Shown in pieces: positions 12,356 through 21,354 of a stretch of DNA of 64,000 nucleotides (positions are counted from its first letter, which is position 1; every line of letters begins with the position of its first letter). A program made the position numbers and the translations under genes. The DNA comes from Cunninghamella blakesleeana (taxonomy: Eukaryota; Mucoromycota; Mucoromycetes; Mucorales; Cunninghamellaceae). The stretch covers positions 5,883,501-5,947,500 of the forward strand of contig JAFCIZ010000001.1 of assembly GCA_017871115.1 (NCBI GenBank). The letters run 5' to 3'. A model generated the notes under the pieces. It searched no databases and was not told the origin of the DNA. It saw only the letters and a list, made by a program, of their open reading frames with translations.

Positions 12356-13336
12356 TTAACCAGATTCATAAGTTGCAGCAGCATATAATCCAGATACATC
12401 CGAAGGGGGAGCTTCTCCAACCCACATACGATAACATTGAAAAGCCCAAGTCCAGCCAAAATCGTTTTCAAATATATCCAAGGCTTCTTTATTTTCTTCG
12501 CAAACATTAGCACAAAAAGTTTTCGAATGATCTTTATTTATTTGGTAAGTAGGTTTTTCTGATTCAGTATGAATGACATCGATTAAATGACATACCAAAG
12601 TTGATGTTTGTTGTTTATTTTCAGCATAAATGGGACCAATGATATAACCATCGGTCAAGGGGCGAATGGCTGCATAAGCGACTACTTGATTAGGATCATT
12701 TTGCTTTACAAGAGAAATACCAAACTTACCTTCGGAAGGATTTTTGAATGTAGTTGCCACTTGTTTAATAAATGCTTCACGTTCAATACCAGTATACTTT
12801 TTTTCCAATTGTATTAAAGATTGTAGAGGTGTTTCTGATAAAGGTTTAATTTCAAGTCCAGCATTTGTAAGGTAATCACGGTTTTTTTCCATTCTTTTCG
12901 CTAAATCCGTTTGTTCAAAAGTACCTTGATAGCGTCTACTATTCCATGATAATATATTAAATCCAGATTTTTTATAGTTATTCATTTGAGCATGAACAGC
13001 ATCCAATCCAATATACTTGACTCCTTTTGAGTAATCCTTGACGGCATGATTGAAGAGAGCTAACCCATACCCTTTTCCACGATGATCTGGATGAACAATA
13101 TAGTGTCCAATAAATACCATTTCAGGATTATGTTTAAGAGCACTAATAATAGCCACTACTGTATCATGTCCTTGCTCATTTTTTATAGTTCCAAGAAAAA
13201 AACCATTTGGATCAGAAGAATAAAAAAAATCAGTTACACCGAGACAAGGATTCCAGTGTTCACCTCTTGGCCATTCATAGAAATATTTTCCAACTTCTTC
13301 TTTCGTAGCTAATCTAATTGTAAGAGAATGATTCAT
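12356..13336 (-). CDS. GNAT-family N-acetyltransferase, intronless
   Basis: A single 326-codon exon runs from ATG to TAA. The N-terminal half is a GNAT fold with the acetyl-CoA pyrophosphate-binding loop HPDHRGKGYGLALF (about residues 97-110), preceded by the beta-4 strand FIGHYIV. The C-terminal half (GNAT-like, with GFNILSW, IRPLTDGYIIGPIYA and DFGWTWAFQCYRMWVG) matches the two-part YitH/Acetyltransf_18 layout found in bacteria, nematodes and fungi. The acceptor substrate cannot be inferred. It is the only intronless housekeeping-type gene in the window and lies among intron-rich ones, which would fit horizontal acquisition or retroposition, but base composition matches its neighbours. It lies downstream of the sphingolipid reductase on the same strand, 679 bp away. 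Confidence 0.88.
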   Translation of the reverse strand: MNHSLTIRLATKEEVGKYFYEWPRGEHWNPCLGVTDFFYSSDPNGFFLGTIKNEQGHDTVVAIISALKHNPEMVFIGHYIVHPDHRGKGYGLALFNHAVKDYSKGVKYIGLDAVHAQMNNYKKSGFNILSWNSRRYQGTFEQTDLAKRMEKNRDYLTNAGLEIKPLSETPLQSLIQLEKKYTGIEREAFIKQVATTFKNPSEGKFGISLVKQNDPNQVVAYAAIRPLTDGYIIGPIYAENKQQTSTLVCHLIDVIHTESEKPTYQINKDHSKTFCANVCEENKEALDIFENDFGWTWAFQCYRMWVGEAPPSDVSGLYAAATYESG

Positions 13337-14015
13337 ATTTTTGATGAGTTTATATAAATATATATATATTTAAAAAAAAGTAGAATAAAGAAAAGTAAAG
13401 AAAAACAAAAACAAAAAAATAATTAATTTATATTTTTATACGTAAGCCTGGTCATCACAATATTATTATTATTATTATTATTATTAATATTTAAGCTTTA
13501 GGTTTTACCTTTTTTATATATTTACACTTGCATTGCCGTTCTAAGCTTTTTAATTTGTTCTAAAGACCATCCTGCAATTCTTTTAAGAACAAAAAGAAAT
13601 AAATAAAAAATTTATATACCAGTAATTTCGTACACGAAATCCTACGGATACAACGTGAAATCTTTTAGATACGTATATTACGCAGTAATTTTATCATTAC
13701 ATTTACTAGATACGTATCCTGTAACACTAACTTGAAAAAAAGATAACCTTGTACTACGGGTACTGCGTTTTAAGTTCATATAAGCTTAATCCTTAAAAAA
13801 GAAAAACAATTCGACCAAAAGCTGTAAAAAACAAGTATTAAGTCCTTTTTTTCGGCATAAGGAATTCACAATACTAATTAGGAAACGGTGGATTGCTAAT
13901 ATTGATAAATTGTTTATCATTATTATTATTTAATATAACGCAAATCCACATTTTATATTCATTTTGATCATTTAAAACTATATATGTCATTTTTATTATT
14001 ATTGTTATGAATAAA
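13337..14015. other. Spacer with a possible orphan exon and short palindromes
   Basis: This region includes the acetyltransferase promoter (13337-13440, CT-rich on the minus strand). On the minus strand an acceptor-bounded 58-nt frame at 13579-13522 reads IAGWSLEQIKKLRTAMQV and then stop. It could not be joined in phase to either neighbour. Two copies of TAGATACGTAT (13666 and 13707) and an inverted repeat (13625-13640) lie nearby. Confidence 0.4.
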
Positions 14016-14134
14016 TTAATTTTTCTTAAGTGATTTCACTAGCCAATCTGCATACAAAGCATATCCTGATCCAACACATTGACCGATCATCGCCAAAATA
14101 GAATCTGTAAAAAAGTTTTGCGAAGGTGCAACGC

Positions 14135-14167
<33 letters not shown>

Positions 14168-15618
14168 AAATACATTATAAGTATTTTGTATATATTATCA
14201 TGAGTTATCTAAGTATGCCATTATTATATTATTCAACTGAGTATGTATTAACTTTATTACCTCTTGTAGTGCAACGAAGAAGTTCAGCAACAAAGTCAAC
14301 CATGATCATATAATGCCCGGCATATAAACCTAGTGATATGAATATTTAATTTAATATAGATCCTTTAACTTTATTATTGATGTTATAGTTTTTATTATTA
14401 TATTCTGCTTAATTATTTTACCTGTCATTAAGGATTTTGCACATTCTTCTGCTGTTTGTGGCTCATTTGTGCCTTCAATCATTTTTGTTACTTCAGGTTT
14501 AGTCATATTCTAAAAAAATAAACCATAATAATAATAATAATAATAATAATAATAGTTTGGTTGTTAAATTAAATATGATTTATTTAATATGTTAATCTAC
14601 ATATATACGTATATTACCTCTTTATCAAAACCGGGTGATTTGATACCCCCAGGGAAAAATATGTGTACATCAATATCATATAGCTTAAGTTCATTGCGCA
14701 AAGTATCAGCTAAACCACGTACTGCAAATTTTGTAGGCGAATAAGTTCCATACCCAGCAAATGATAACATACCTAACATTGATGATACAAATACAATCTT
14801 TCCATGCTTAATATTTGAATCACGTAGCCGGCTAGCAGCTTGCTAAATACAAATAAAATTGAATAAAATATTAATACTGAAACCATAAATAGCTTATTTT
14901 TTTATATTATTATTATTATTATTATTATTATCATTTTATTGATCTTACATGAGCAGTATAAACTTGTCCAAGATAGTTTAATTGAACAGAACGATCAAAA
15001 TCTTCCAAATCATAATCCAAAAACATTTTAGGTAAGGCAGCGCCTATAGAATATCAAATAAAAATTAGAGTGATCAATAAAATTCCCCTTTTTTTTTCTT
15101 TTCAAGAAAATACATTATGCCATAAACATTTATTTATTTACCTGCACAAGCAAATGTGTATTCAGGGTCTCTTCCCATCTTAACTTTTGCTTCTTCAAAG
15201 GCGCGAATAATATCTTGTTTTGAGGTAACATCAGCACTAATTGCTATAACTTTTTGCGATTCATTTTGACATTGACTCTTAATAAAAAATAATGTATATA
15301 AGAACAAATAATGTATGTATAGATATATTAAATCGAATAAAAAATAAAAATAAAAACATTGCTTACTTTAATTTCAATAATTGCTTTATCAAGTTCTTCT
15401 ACGCGACGTGCGATAATAGTAATATCTGCTCCAGCTTTTGCAAGTTCGATAGCTACTCCTTTTCCCAATCCAGTACTTCCACCAGTAATAAAACAATGCT
15501 TTCCAGATGGTTCAAAAGGTGCCTTCGTTAAATGATGATATACTCGCTCAGCAATAATAGCGATAAGTGTAACTCCACCGAGCGCAATTAGCGCAGAAGG
15601 CCAAGCTGGGAAAGCCAT
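14016..15618 (-). CDS. TSC10: 3-ketodihydrosphingosine reductase (KDSR/Tsc10), SDR family
   Basis: It reduces 3-ketodihydrosphingosine to dihydrosphingosine with NADPH, the second step of sphingolipid synthesis at the ER. Seven exons join in phase from ATG at 15618 to TAA at 14016. The N-terminus has a membrane segment (ALIALGGVTLIAIIAERVY). It is followed by the Rossmann motif TGGSTGLGKG, the FACAGAALP region (NAG-equivalent), catalytic SS in IVFVSSMLGML, and YSPTK (YxxxK). The C-terminal RGVAPSQNFFTDSILAM and GYALYADWLVK region is typical of KDSR rather than generic SDRs. The gene lost most of its upstream region to the retrotransposon: only 68 bp separate its ATG from the 5' LTR. Confidence 0.92.
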
Positions 15619-15686
15619 ATAAAGATATGTTTTTTAAAAATAATAAAGTAAAAGAGAAGAGTTGAAAAAAAAAAAAATTAGGACAG
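15619..15686. promoter_or_regulatory. Left half of an interrupted divergent promoter
   Basis: Only 68 bp remain between the KDSR start codon and the retrotransposon. Together with 21272-21354 this would have formed a ~151-bp divergent promoter shared with the GEP4-like gene. It ends with the target duplication ACAG (15683-15686). Confidence 0.6.
15683..15686. repeat. Target-site duplication, left copy (ACAG)
   Basis: ACAG abuts the 5' LTR and matches ACAG at 21268-21271 directly after the 3' LTR. A four-base direct repeat at both outer edges of TG...CA termini fits integrase-mediated insertion. Confidence 0.75.
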
Positions 15687-15984
15687 TGTGTTGGGTTTGA
15701 AAAATACAAAAAAACCAAAAAGTTATTTTTTATGTTCAACCATTTTCCAAATTCAGCTCATATATAAAAATCTTCATAAATTTTAACTCTAATAAAAAAA
15801 CGGGCTCTTTCGAATATACAATTTTTCTAACATTTTGAACATATTTATTAATTTTTCGATAAACGAAACTTTTTATTATTTAATCTATAATATTAATCTT
15901 TATTTTGGTTTGTTAATAAGTCAAACTATCCAGTTAATCCTTATAAATCCTCGTAATTTGGATCTTTTTAAGGATTTCAATACA
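15687..15984 (+). repeat. 5' LTR
   Basis: This 298-bp repeat with TG...CA ends carries the expected promoter for gag-pol. A TATA-like segment (CATATATAAAA) lies at about 15757. The matching copy is at 20970-21267, with no difference found on reading both. Confidence 0.93.
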
Positions 15985-15990
15985 ATAATT

Positions 15991-16010
15991 TGGTGCCTTC
16001 TGCCAGAAGG
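15991..16010 (+). other. Putative primer-binding site overlapping a hairpin
   Basis: TGG begins 6 nt after the 5' LTR, as expected for pairing with the CCA end of a tRNA primer (TGGTGCCTTCTGCC). The same bases form a perfect 6-bp inverted repeat, CCTTCT-GCC-AGAAGG (15996-16010). The primer tRNA was not identified, and no match to a self-primer within the LTR was seen. Confidence 0.45.
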
Positions 16011-16303
16011 TAGATTCTTGTACGCTCGTCTAATAAATCAACGATTATTACAGGATCTCCTTCTGTTTTAACCTAAACTACCCCTATAATTTACTCTATT
16101 TCATTTTGATCTTTATTACCCCCCATTTCAAAGTGTTTATAATTTTATATCTCTTTCATATAAAATTTTTATCCTATTTATTTTACTAGTTTTATTTTAT
16201 TTTATTTTATTTTATCATATTTTTCTATTTTATTTTTATTTTATTTTATTTTATTTTCCCAATTTAACTTATTTACCTTAATTAATCCTAAGGCTAACCG
16301 ATA

Positions 16304-19300
16304 ATGTCTTCAAGTCGTAATATAAAGATCCCGCTATTCGAAAGAAAGGATAATGCTATCTTTTGGCTACAAAGCTTCAATGACGCTACAGACGTCATGG
16401 GCTTAACGCCTAAAGAAAAATTACAATGTGTACCCAGCTATTTAAAGTCTAAACAAAAAAATTGGTTCTATGCTAGTGGTTTTTCTAATTGGAATGAATT
16501 CATGGAAGAATTTGTCGAACGTTATGGTGACAAACTAGATGTTGATGATTTACAAATTAAACTACTTGACATAAAAATGAAAAAAGATGAATCTATTGAT
16601 GATTATTATGATCGTGTCATGGCTTTAAGAAGTAAATACCGTATGTTAGTCAAGATTACGTCAAAAAAACCACAGAGCCTTAATAATACTAATGAGTCTA
16701 AAGATGAAGACAAAGATGATGGCTATGAAGGATTGTATAATGATAATGACCTTGAAGACAAACTATTAAAACGATTTATTAAAGGACTACGCCCCGCAAC
16801 ACTAAGACATACAATTAAAAGTGCCAAACCAAGTAGTTTAAAGGGTGTAAGAAGATTAGTGAAGGAAATTCTTGATGACAGTGATTCAGATGAGTCATCC
16901 AATAGTGATTATGATTCCGATGATGATAAGTCCGTCGAGAGATCTAAAAGTAAAAAGCAATTTAAAGAGACTGGTGCTGATCCCATCGAATCATTGACTA
17001 AAGGTATCGAAAGGTTGACGTTATTGGTGCAAGGTCAAACAAACCAGCCGGTGACACAAGCGTTTGTAAAAAGGTGTTACAATTGTCAAACTGTGGGTCA
17101 CTTCGCGGAACTTTGTGATAAGCCCTGTAAATTGTGTAATGAAAACCATCCATATTTCCGGTGCAGGTTGTATAGGTCAAAAAAATCGAATGCATCTAAT
17201 TCACCAGTGCTGTCTAATAGTAATAATGCTTCGTCGACTTTATTAGTTACTGAGTGTTATGCCACTAAACGTACACGACGTACTAGAGGTTCTGATGATA
17301 ACAGTAAATCAGATACCAATAACCAAAAATCTATTAAACGTCCCAATACAAGACATGCTGACTCTTTACCTGTTAATAATGACGGTGGTGACGAAGTAGT
17401 AGAAGACGAAGGTCATAATAAACATAAAAAGAAAGCAGTTGCTACCTGGTCTGACAAGGTTGTTGATAAATTAATGGATCATGCTTCTATTAACATATCA
17501 TTAAACGAATTGGCTACTCTTTCTCCAACCTTTAGGACTCTAGCGAAACGTAAGTTGACTAAAAATCACAAAAATAAAAATAAAAACAATACGTCGCTGT
17601 TAGCACAAATTGATGATAGTGAAAGTGATGGTGATTCAAGTTTTGGTGCACCTAGTACTGAGGTGGTGTTAAACAAGTATTGCAAAGTTGGTGCTATTTT
17701 GGATGGTGGTTCTGGTATTAATATCATAAGTAAGAAGTTGATTAAGTTTATGGATCTAAAAAACAGAATGAGAAGTGGTGGACGAACAATCAAAGTTGCT
17801 GATGGTAGAGCTGTCATACCTTTAGGACAAGTTACTATTAATGTGGACTTTCATGGTGTTTATTCTACTATTGAGGCTGAAGTTTTAGATGGAATCGACT
17901 TTGATCTTTTATTAGGAAGACCGCTTCTGCATAAGTTAGGTGTGATAACTGATTATGATAAATATCAATGGATTATTAGGACTGGTCACGTTGAACGAGA
18001 ATTTACTGTTAAATACCATTCACGTTTAAAACCGACTTTAATTGAAGAGTCAACTTCTTATTCAGACTCATATAGTCCTTCAAGTGATAATGATAGTACG
18101 GATGATGATTCTGCTGCTCTTAGCTATTTGATAATGTCAGACTATTCAAATGACTGTGGTATAGTTGACAATGATGCTTCTGGTTGTGATGATTTATGTA
18201 GTAATACCAATATTGATGACCTATCTGCTGCTATTTCTTCTAGTGTTGATCGAGCTGGATTAATCAAAGAATTAAGTGACGATTTAAAGAAGATATTAAT
18301 AGAAAATCGTGAAGCTTTTGGAATTAATTATGCTGATATTAAGACTACAAATTTGGTTGAGTTGAATATTGATACTGGTGATCATTCGCCCATTGCATTA
18401 AGACCAAATTATCATATGCCCTACTCTGAACAAACGTTGCTGAAAGCTGAAATCACAGAAATGGTGAATAATGGTATTTTAGAGCCTTCCATGTATAATA
18501 ACGGTAATAGTGGTTGGGGTTTTCCTGCCCTATATGTTAAGAAGAAAGACGGTGATAAAAGATTGTGTATCCAATTCCAAAAATTAAATGATATTACTCG
18601 GAAAGACACATGGCCATTACCTCGGATTCAAGATTTATTGGACAGTTTTGCTGATGCTAAATTCTTCTCTGCTATTGATCTGTTGAAAGGTTTTAACCAG
18701 ATTAGAGTAAACCAAGAATCTATTCCAAAGTTGACAGTCGCTACGCCTTGGGGTAATTTTTCTTATCGTGTAATGCCATTTGGTATTAAAAATGGTCCTA
18801 GTACTTTTTCAAGAGCTATCTATTTTGCTATGCAACCCTTCTTGGGCGATTTTGTAACCACTTATATTGATGATATAACAATCCATTCTGAAGATGAAGG
18901 TGATCATTTGAATCATATTGATCAAGTATTGAAACGAATTATTGAGACTAATATGAAGATAAAACCGTCAAAGTGCCAATGGTATCAAAGTCAAATTAAT
19001 GTGTTAGGATTTATTGTGTCTGACTCTGGTGTTAAAGTTGATAGATCAAAAATTAATAAGATAAATGCATTCCCTATTCCCAAGAATACTACCGATGTTC
19101 GTGCCTTTTTAAATCTTTGTGGATTTTGCCGACGTCATGTACAAGGTTTTGCAGATATTGCTGCTCCATTAAGCAAACTGACTTCCAGTAAAATTAAATT
19201 TAGTTGGTCTGGTGTTGAACAAAAATCATTTGATAATTTAAAAACTGCACTTTACAATTCTGCTGAGCTAGCCTTTCCCAATGAAAATGGAGTCTATAAG

Positions 19301-20914
19301 ATTTATACTGATGCTTCTAACGTAGGATTGGGCGCTACATTAACTATTACAAGTGATGGTTTTGGCGAACGTCCAGTCTGCTTCCTATCCCGTAAATTAC
19401 AAGGTGCTGAAATCCGCTATCCTACTGTTGAACTTGAATTATTGGCCGTAGTGTATGCGTTTTCTAAACTTAGAAAGTATATTTTAGATAAACATATCCA
19501 TTTGTACACCGATAATTCTGCCGTAAGGTATTTACTACACCGATCAGATCCCAGTAGTAGATTACAACGATGGTTGGTGTTGCTCCAAGAATTTGATTTC
19601 GAAGTACATCATATCCAAGGTAAAAATAATGTTATCGCTGATGTTATGTCACGATATCCAGTCAATATTGAAGAAATTGAATCTAATGATGAAGATAATT
19701 TATGGTGTATGAATGTGGTAAAGGAAGAACAAATCTATGAAGATTATCTCTATGAAGTTTACTTATATTTGGATGGTAATATTAATGGTGCTTCCGCCAA
19801 AGTAAGAAATTTATCCAAATACTATATTATTAAAGAAGACCACCTGTACAGAAAGGTTGGTGACGCACTTTCTAAAGTCCCTTTTATTCAAGAAAGACAT
19901 AAAGTACTTGAAGAAGTTCATGAAGGTATGGGACACTTTGGAAGAAAAGCTACATGGAGTCGCTTATGTCATTATTATTGGTGGCCAAGTTGTTTTAAAG
20001 ATGTAGACCAGCATATCAGCTCTTGTCACGAATGTCAACTGTTTGATAAAAAGAAAATCAAAATAACAAATTATAATAAAATTAATACTTATTATGTATT
20101 TGAAAGATTTGGCATAGATTTTGTTGGACCCTTACATCAAACACGGGCTGGAAACAAGTATATCTTGGTGGCAGTTGAATATTTCACCAATTGGGCTATC
20201 GCCAAACCTTGTGCTGTTGCTACTGCCAACGTGGTTATGAACTTCCTCTATTTTGACGTGTTTTCCATCTTTGGACCCCCTGCTGAACTTATTTCTGACA
20301 ATGGTCAACAATTCATTAGTGAAGGTATTGCTAACTTTATCAGCCTTGTCAATGTTAACCACAAGTTCTCCACTCCGTATAACCCAAGAACAAATGGTAA
20401 GGTTGAACATTTGAATGGTGTCTTGGTGACTTCCATGAAGAAAGTAGTGTTAAATAGACCTGATGATTGGGATAGTGCTTTGTATGCTGTATTATACGCA
20501 CATAGGACCAAAGTTAATGATAAGCTAGGTGTTTCACCTTACGAGGCTCTTTTTGGTGTTCCACCTCGTCCCTATGACGAAGACCAGTTGCGCAAGCTAG
20601 GTGCCCACTATGTCGAGGGTATTAGACAAACCGCTAGTACTGATAAGCAACTAACTGGCAAGGACCAATCTATCTTACAACAGAAAGAGTGGAAGTTAGT
20701 ATACGAGTTAGACGGTTTTAAAATTGGTGATATGGTTATGAAAAGATATCAAAACCATAAACATAAATTAGAACCAGCCTATAAAGACCATCTTTTCCGT
20801 ATACTTACTATATACGATAACGGTACTGCTAAACTTTGGGATTGTGTTCGTATGAAGGAAGCAAAACGTTTAGTCAACCTAAGGCAATTAAAAAAATATT
20901 ATGAAAGGAAATGA
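16304..20914 (+). CDS. Gag-Pol polyprotein of Ty3/gypsy retrotransposon
   Basis: There are 1,536 codons in one frame, with no frameshift between gag and pol. Residues ~1-120 are a retrotransposon gag capsid-like domain. A CCHC zinc knuckle, CYNCQTVGHFAELC, is at about 258-271, followed by a second Cys/His cluster (CKLCNENHPYFRC). The protease active site is at about 467, with the variant DGGS instead of D(T/S)GA. RT carries LKGFNQIRV and the catalytic YIDD at 854-857. RNase H carries IYTDAS and YTDNS. Integrase has an HHCC finger and a D1272-D1332-E1368 triad with the canonical 35-residue D-E spacing, then a C-terminal FKIGDMVMKRY region resembling GPY/F. All catalytic residues that can be seen are present, so the element may be autonomous. 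Confidence 0.96.
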   Translation: MSSSRNIKIPLFERKDNAIFWLQSFNDATDVMGLTPKEKLQCVPSYLKSKQKNWFYASGFSNWNEFMEEFVERYGDKLDVDDLQIKLLDIKMKKDESIDDYYDRVMALRSKYRMLVKITSKKPQSLNNTNESKDEDKDDGYEGLYNDNDLEDKLLKRFIKGLRPATLRHTIKSAKPSSLKGVRRLVKEILDDSDSDESSNSDYDSDDDKSVERSKSKKQFKETGADPIESLTKGIERLTLLVQGQTNQPVTQAFVKRCYNCQTVGHFAELCDKPCKLCNENHPYFRCRLYRSKKSNASNSPVLSNSNNASSTLLVTECYATKRTRRTRGSDDNSKSDTNNQKSIKRPNTRHADSLPVNNDGGDEVVEDEGHNKHKKKAVATWSDKVVDKLMDHASINISLNELATLSPTFRTLAKRKLTKNHKNKNKNNTSLLAQIDDSESDGDSSFGAPSTEVVLNKYCKVGAILDGGSGINIISKKLIKFMDLKNRMRSGGRTIKVADGRAVIPLGQVTINVDFHGVYSTIEAEVLDGIDFDLLLGRPLLHKLGVITDYDKYQWIIRTGHVEREFTVKYHSRLKPTLIEESTSYSDSYSPSSDNDSTDDDSAALSYLIMSDYSNDCGIVDNDASGCDDLCSNTNIDDLSAAISSSVDRAGLIKELSDDLKKILIENREAFGINYADIKTTNLVELNIDTGDHSPIALRPNYHMPYSEQTLLKAEITEMVNNGILEPSMYNNGNSGWGFPALYVKKKDGDKRLCIQFQKLNDITRKDTWPLPRIQDLLDSFADAKFFSAIDLLKGFNQIRVNQESIPKLTVATPWGNFSYRVMPFGIKNGPSTFSRAIYFAMQPFLGDFVTTYIDDITIHSEDEGDHLNHIDQVLKRIIETNMKIKPSKCQWYQSQINVLGFIVSDSGVKVDRSKINKINAFPIPKNTTDVRAFLNLCGFCRRHVQGFADIAAPLSKLTSSKIKFSWSGVEQKSFDNLKTALYNSAELAFPNENGVYKIYTDASNVGLGATLTITSDGFGERPVCFLSRKLQGAEIRYPTVELELLAVVYAFSKLRKYILDKHIHLYTDNSAVRYLLHRSDPSSRLQRWLVLLQEFDFEVHHIQGKNNVIADVMSRYPVNIEEIESNDEDNLWCMNVVKEEQIYEDYLYEVYLYLDGNINGASAKVRNLSKYYIIKEDHLYRKVGDALSKVPFIQERHKVLEEVHEGMGHFGRKATWSRLCHYYWWPSCFKDVDQHISSCHECQLFDKKKIKITNYNKINTYYVFERFGIDFVGPLHQTRAGNKYILVAVEYFTNWAIAKPCAVATANVVMNFLYFDVFSIFGPPAELISDNGQQFISEGIANFISLVNVNHKFSTPYNPRTNGKVEHLNGVLVTSMKKVVLNRPDDWDSALYAVLYAHRTKVNDKLGVSPYEALFGVPPRPYDEDQLRKLGAHYVEGIRQTASTDKQLTGKDQSILQQKEWKLVYELDGFKIGDMVMKRYQNHKHKLEPAYKDHLFRILTIYDNGTAKLWDCVRMKEAKRLVNLRQLKKYYERK

Positions 20915-20969
20915 AAAAAAAAATATAATACTTTTATTTTTTTTTATTTTTATGATGGTGCTGGGATTA

Positions 20970-21267
20970 TGTGTTGGGTTTGAAAAATACAAAAAAACCA
21001 AAAAGTTATTTTTTATGTTCAACCATTTTCCAAATTCAGCTCATATATAAAAATCTTCATAAATTTTAACTCTAATAAAAAAACGGGCTCTTTCGAATAT
21101 ACAATTTTTCTAACATTTTGAACATATTTATTAATTTTTCGATAAACGAAACTTTTTATTATTTAATCTATAATATTAATCTTTATTTTGGTTTGTTAAT
21201 AAGTCAAACTATCCAGTTAATCCTTATAAATCCTCGTAATTTGGATCTTTTTAAGGATTTCAATACA
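20970..21267 (+). repeat. 3' LTR
   Basis: This is the second 298-bp copy. It provides the polyadenylation region of the element. Because it carries the same promoter in the same orientation as the downstream GEP4-like gene, whose ATG is 88 bp beyond its end, it may drive that gene. Confidence 0.93.
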
Positions 21268-21354
21268 ACAGGTAGAAAAAAGTGGAATTTAAAAATTCTT
21301 TTATATTTTAAAGTTGACTTTCTTATTTTTTTCTTTTTCCTATACAAAAAAAAA

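Larger units (their letters stand above)
15687..21267 (+). mobile_element. Intact Ty3/gypsy LTR retrotransposon (about 5.58 kb)
   Basis: The element has two 298-bp LTRs (15687-15984, 20970-21267) that appear identical base for base, starting TGTGTTGGG and ending AATACA. One uninterrupted gag-pol frame lies between them, and ACAG target-site copies flank it at 15683-15686 and 21268-21271. The domain order gag, protease, RT, RNase H, integrase is that of Metaviridae (Ty3/gypsy). No chromodomain follows the integrase. The 5' leader (15985-16303) is T-rich with TTTTA repeats and holds a putative primer-binding site. The short 3' spacer (20915-20969) lacks a clear polypurine tract next to the LTR, apart from an A-run after the stop and a G-rich GGTGCTGGG. 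Identical LTRs imply recent insertion. Confidence 0.95.

Noticed and set aside
15835..16071. Open frame beginning MNIFINFSINETF, repeated at 21118-21519
   Set aside because: It is LTR sequence present in both repeats, and the frames diverge outside the LTR. It is non-coding repeat, not a gene pair.
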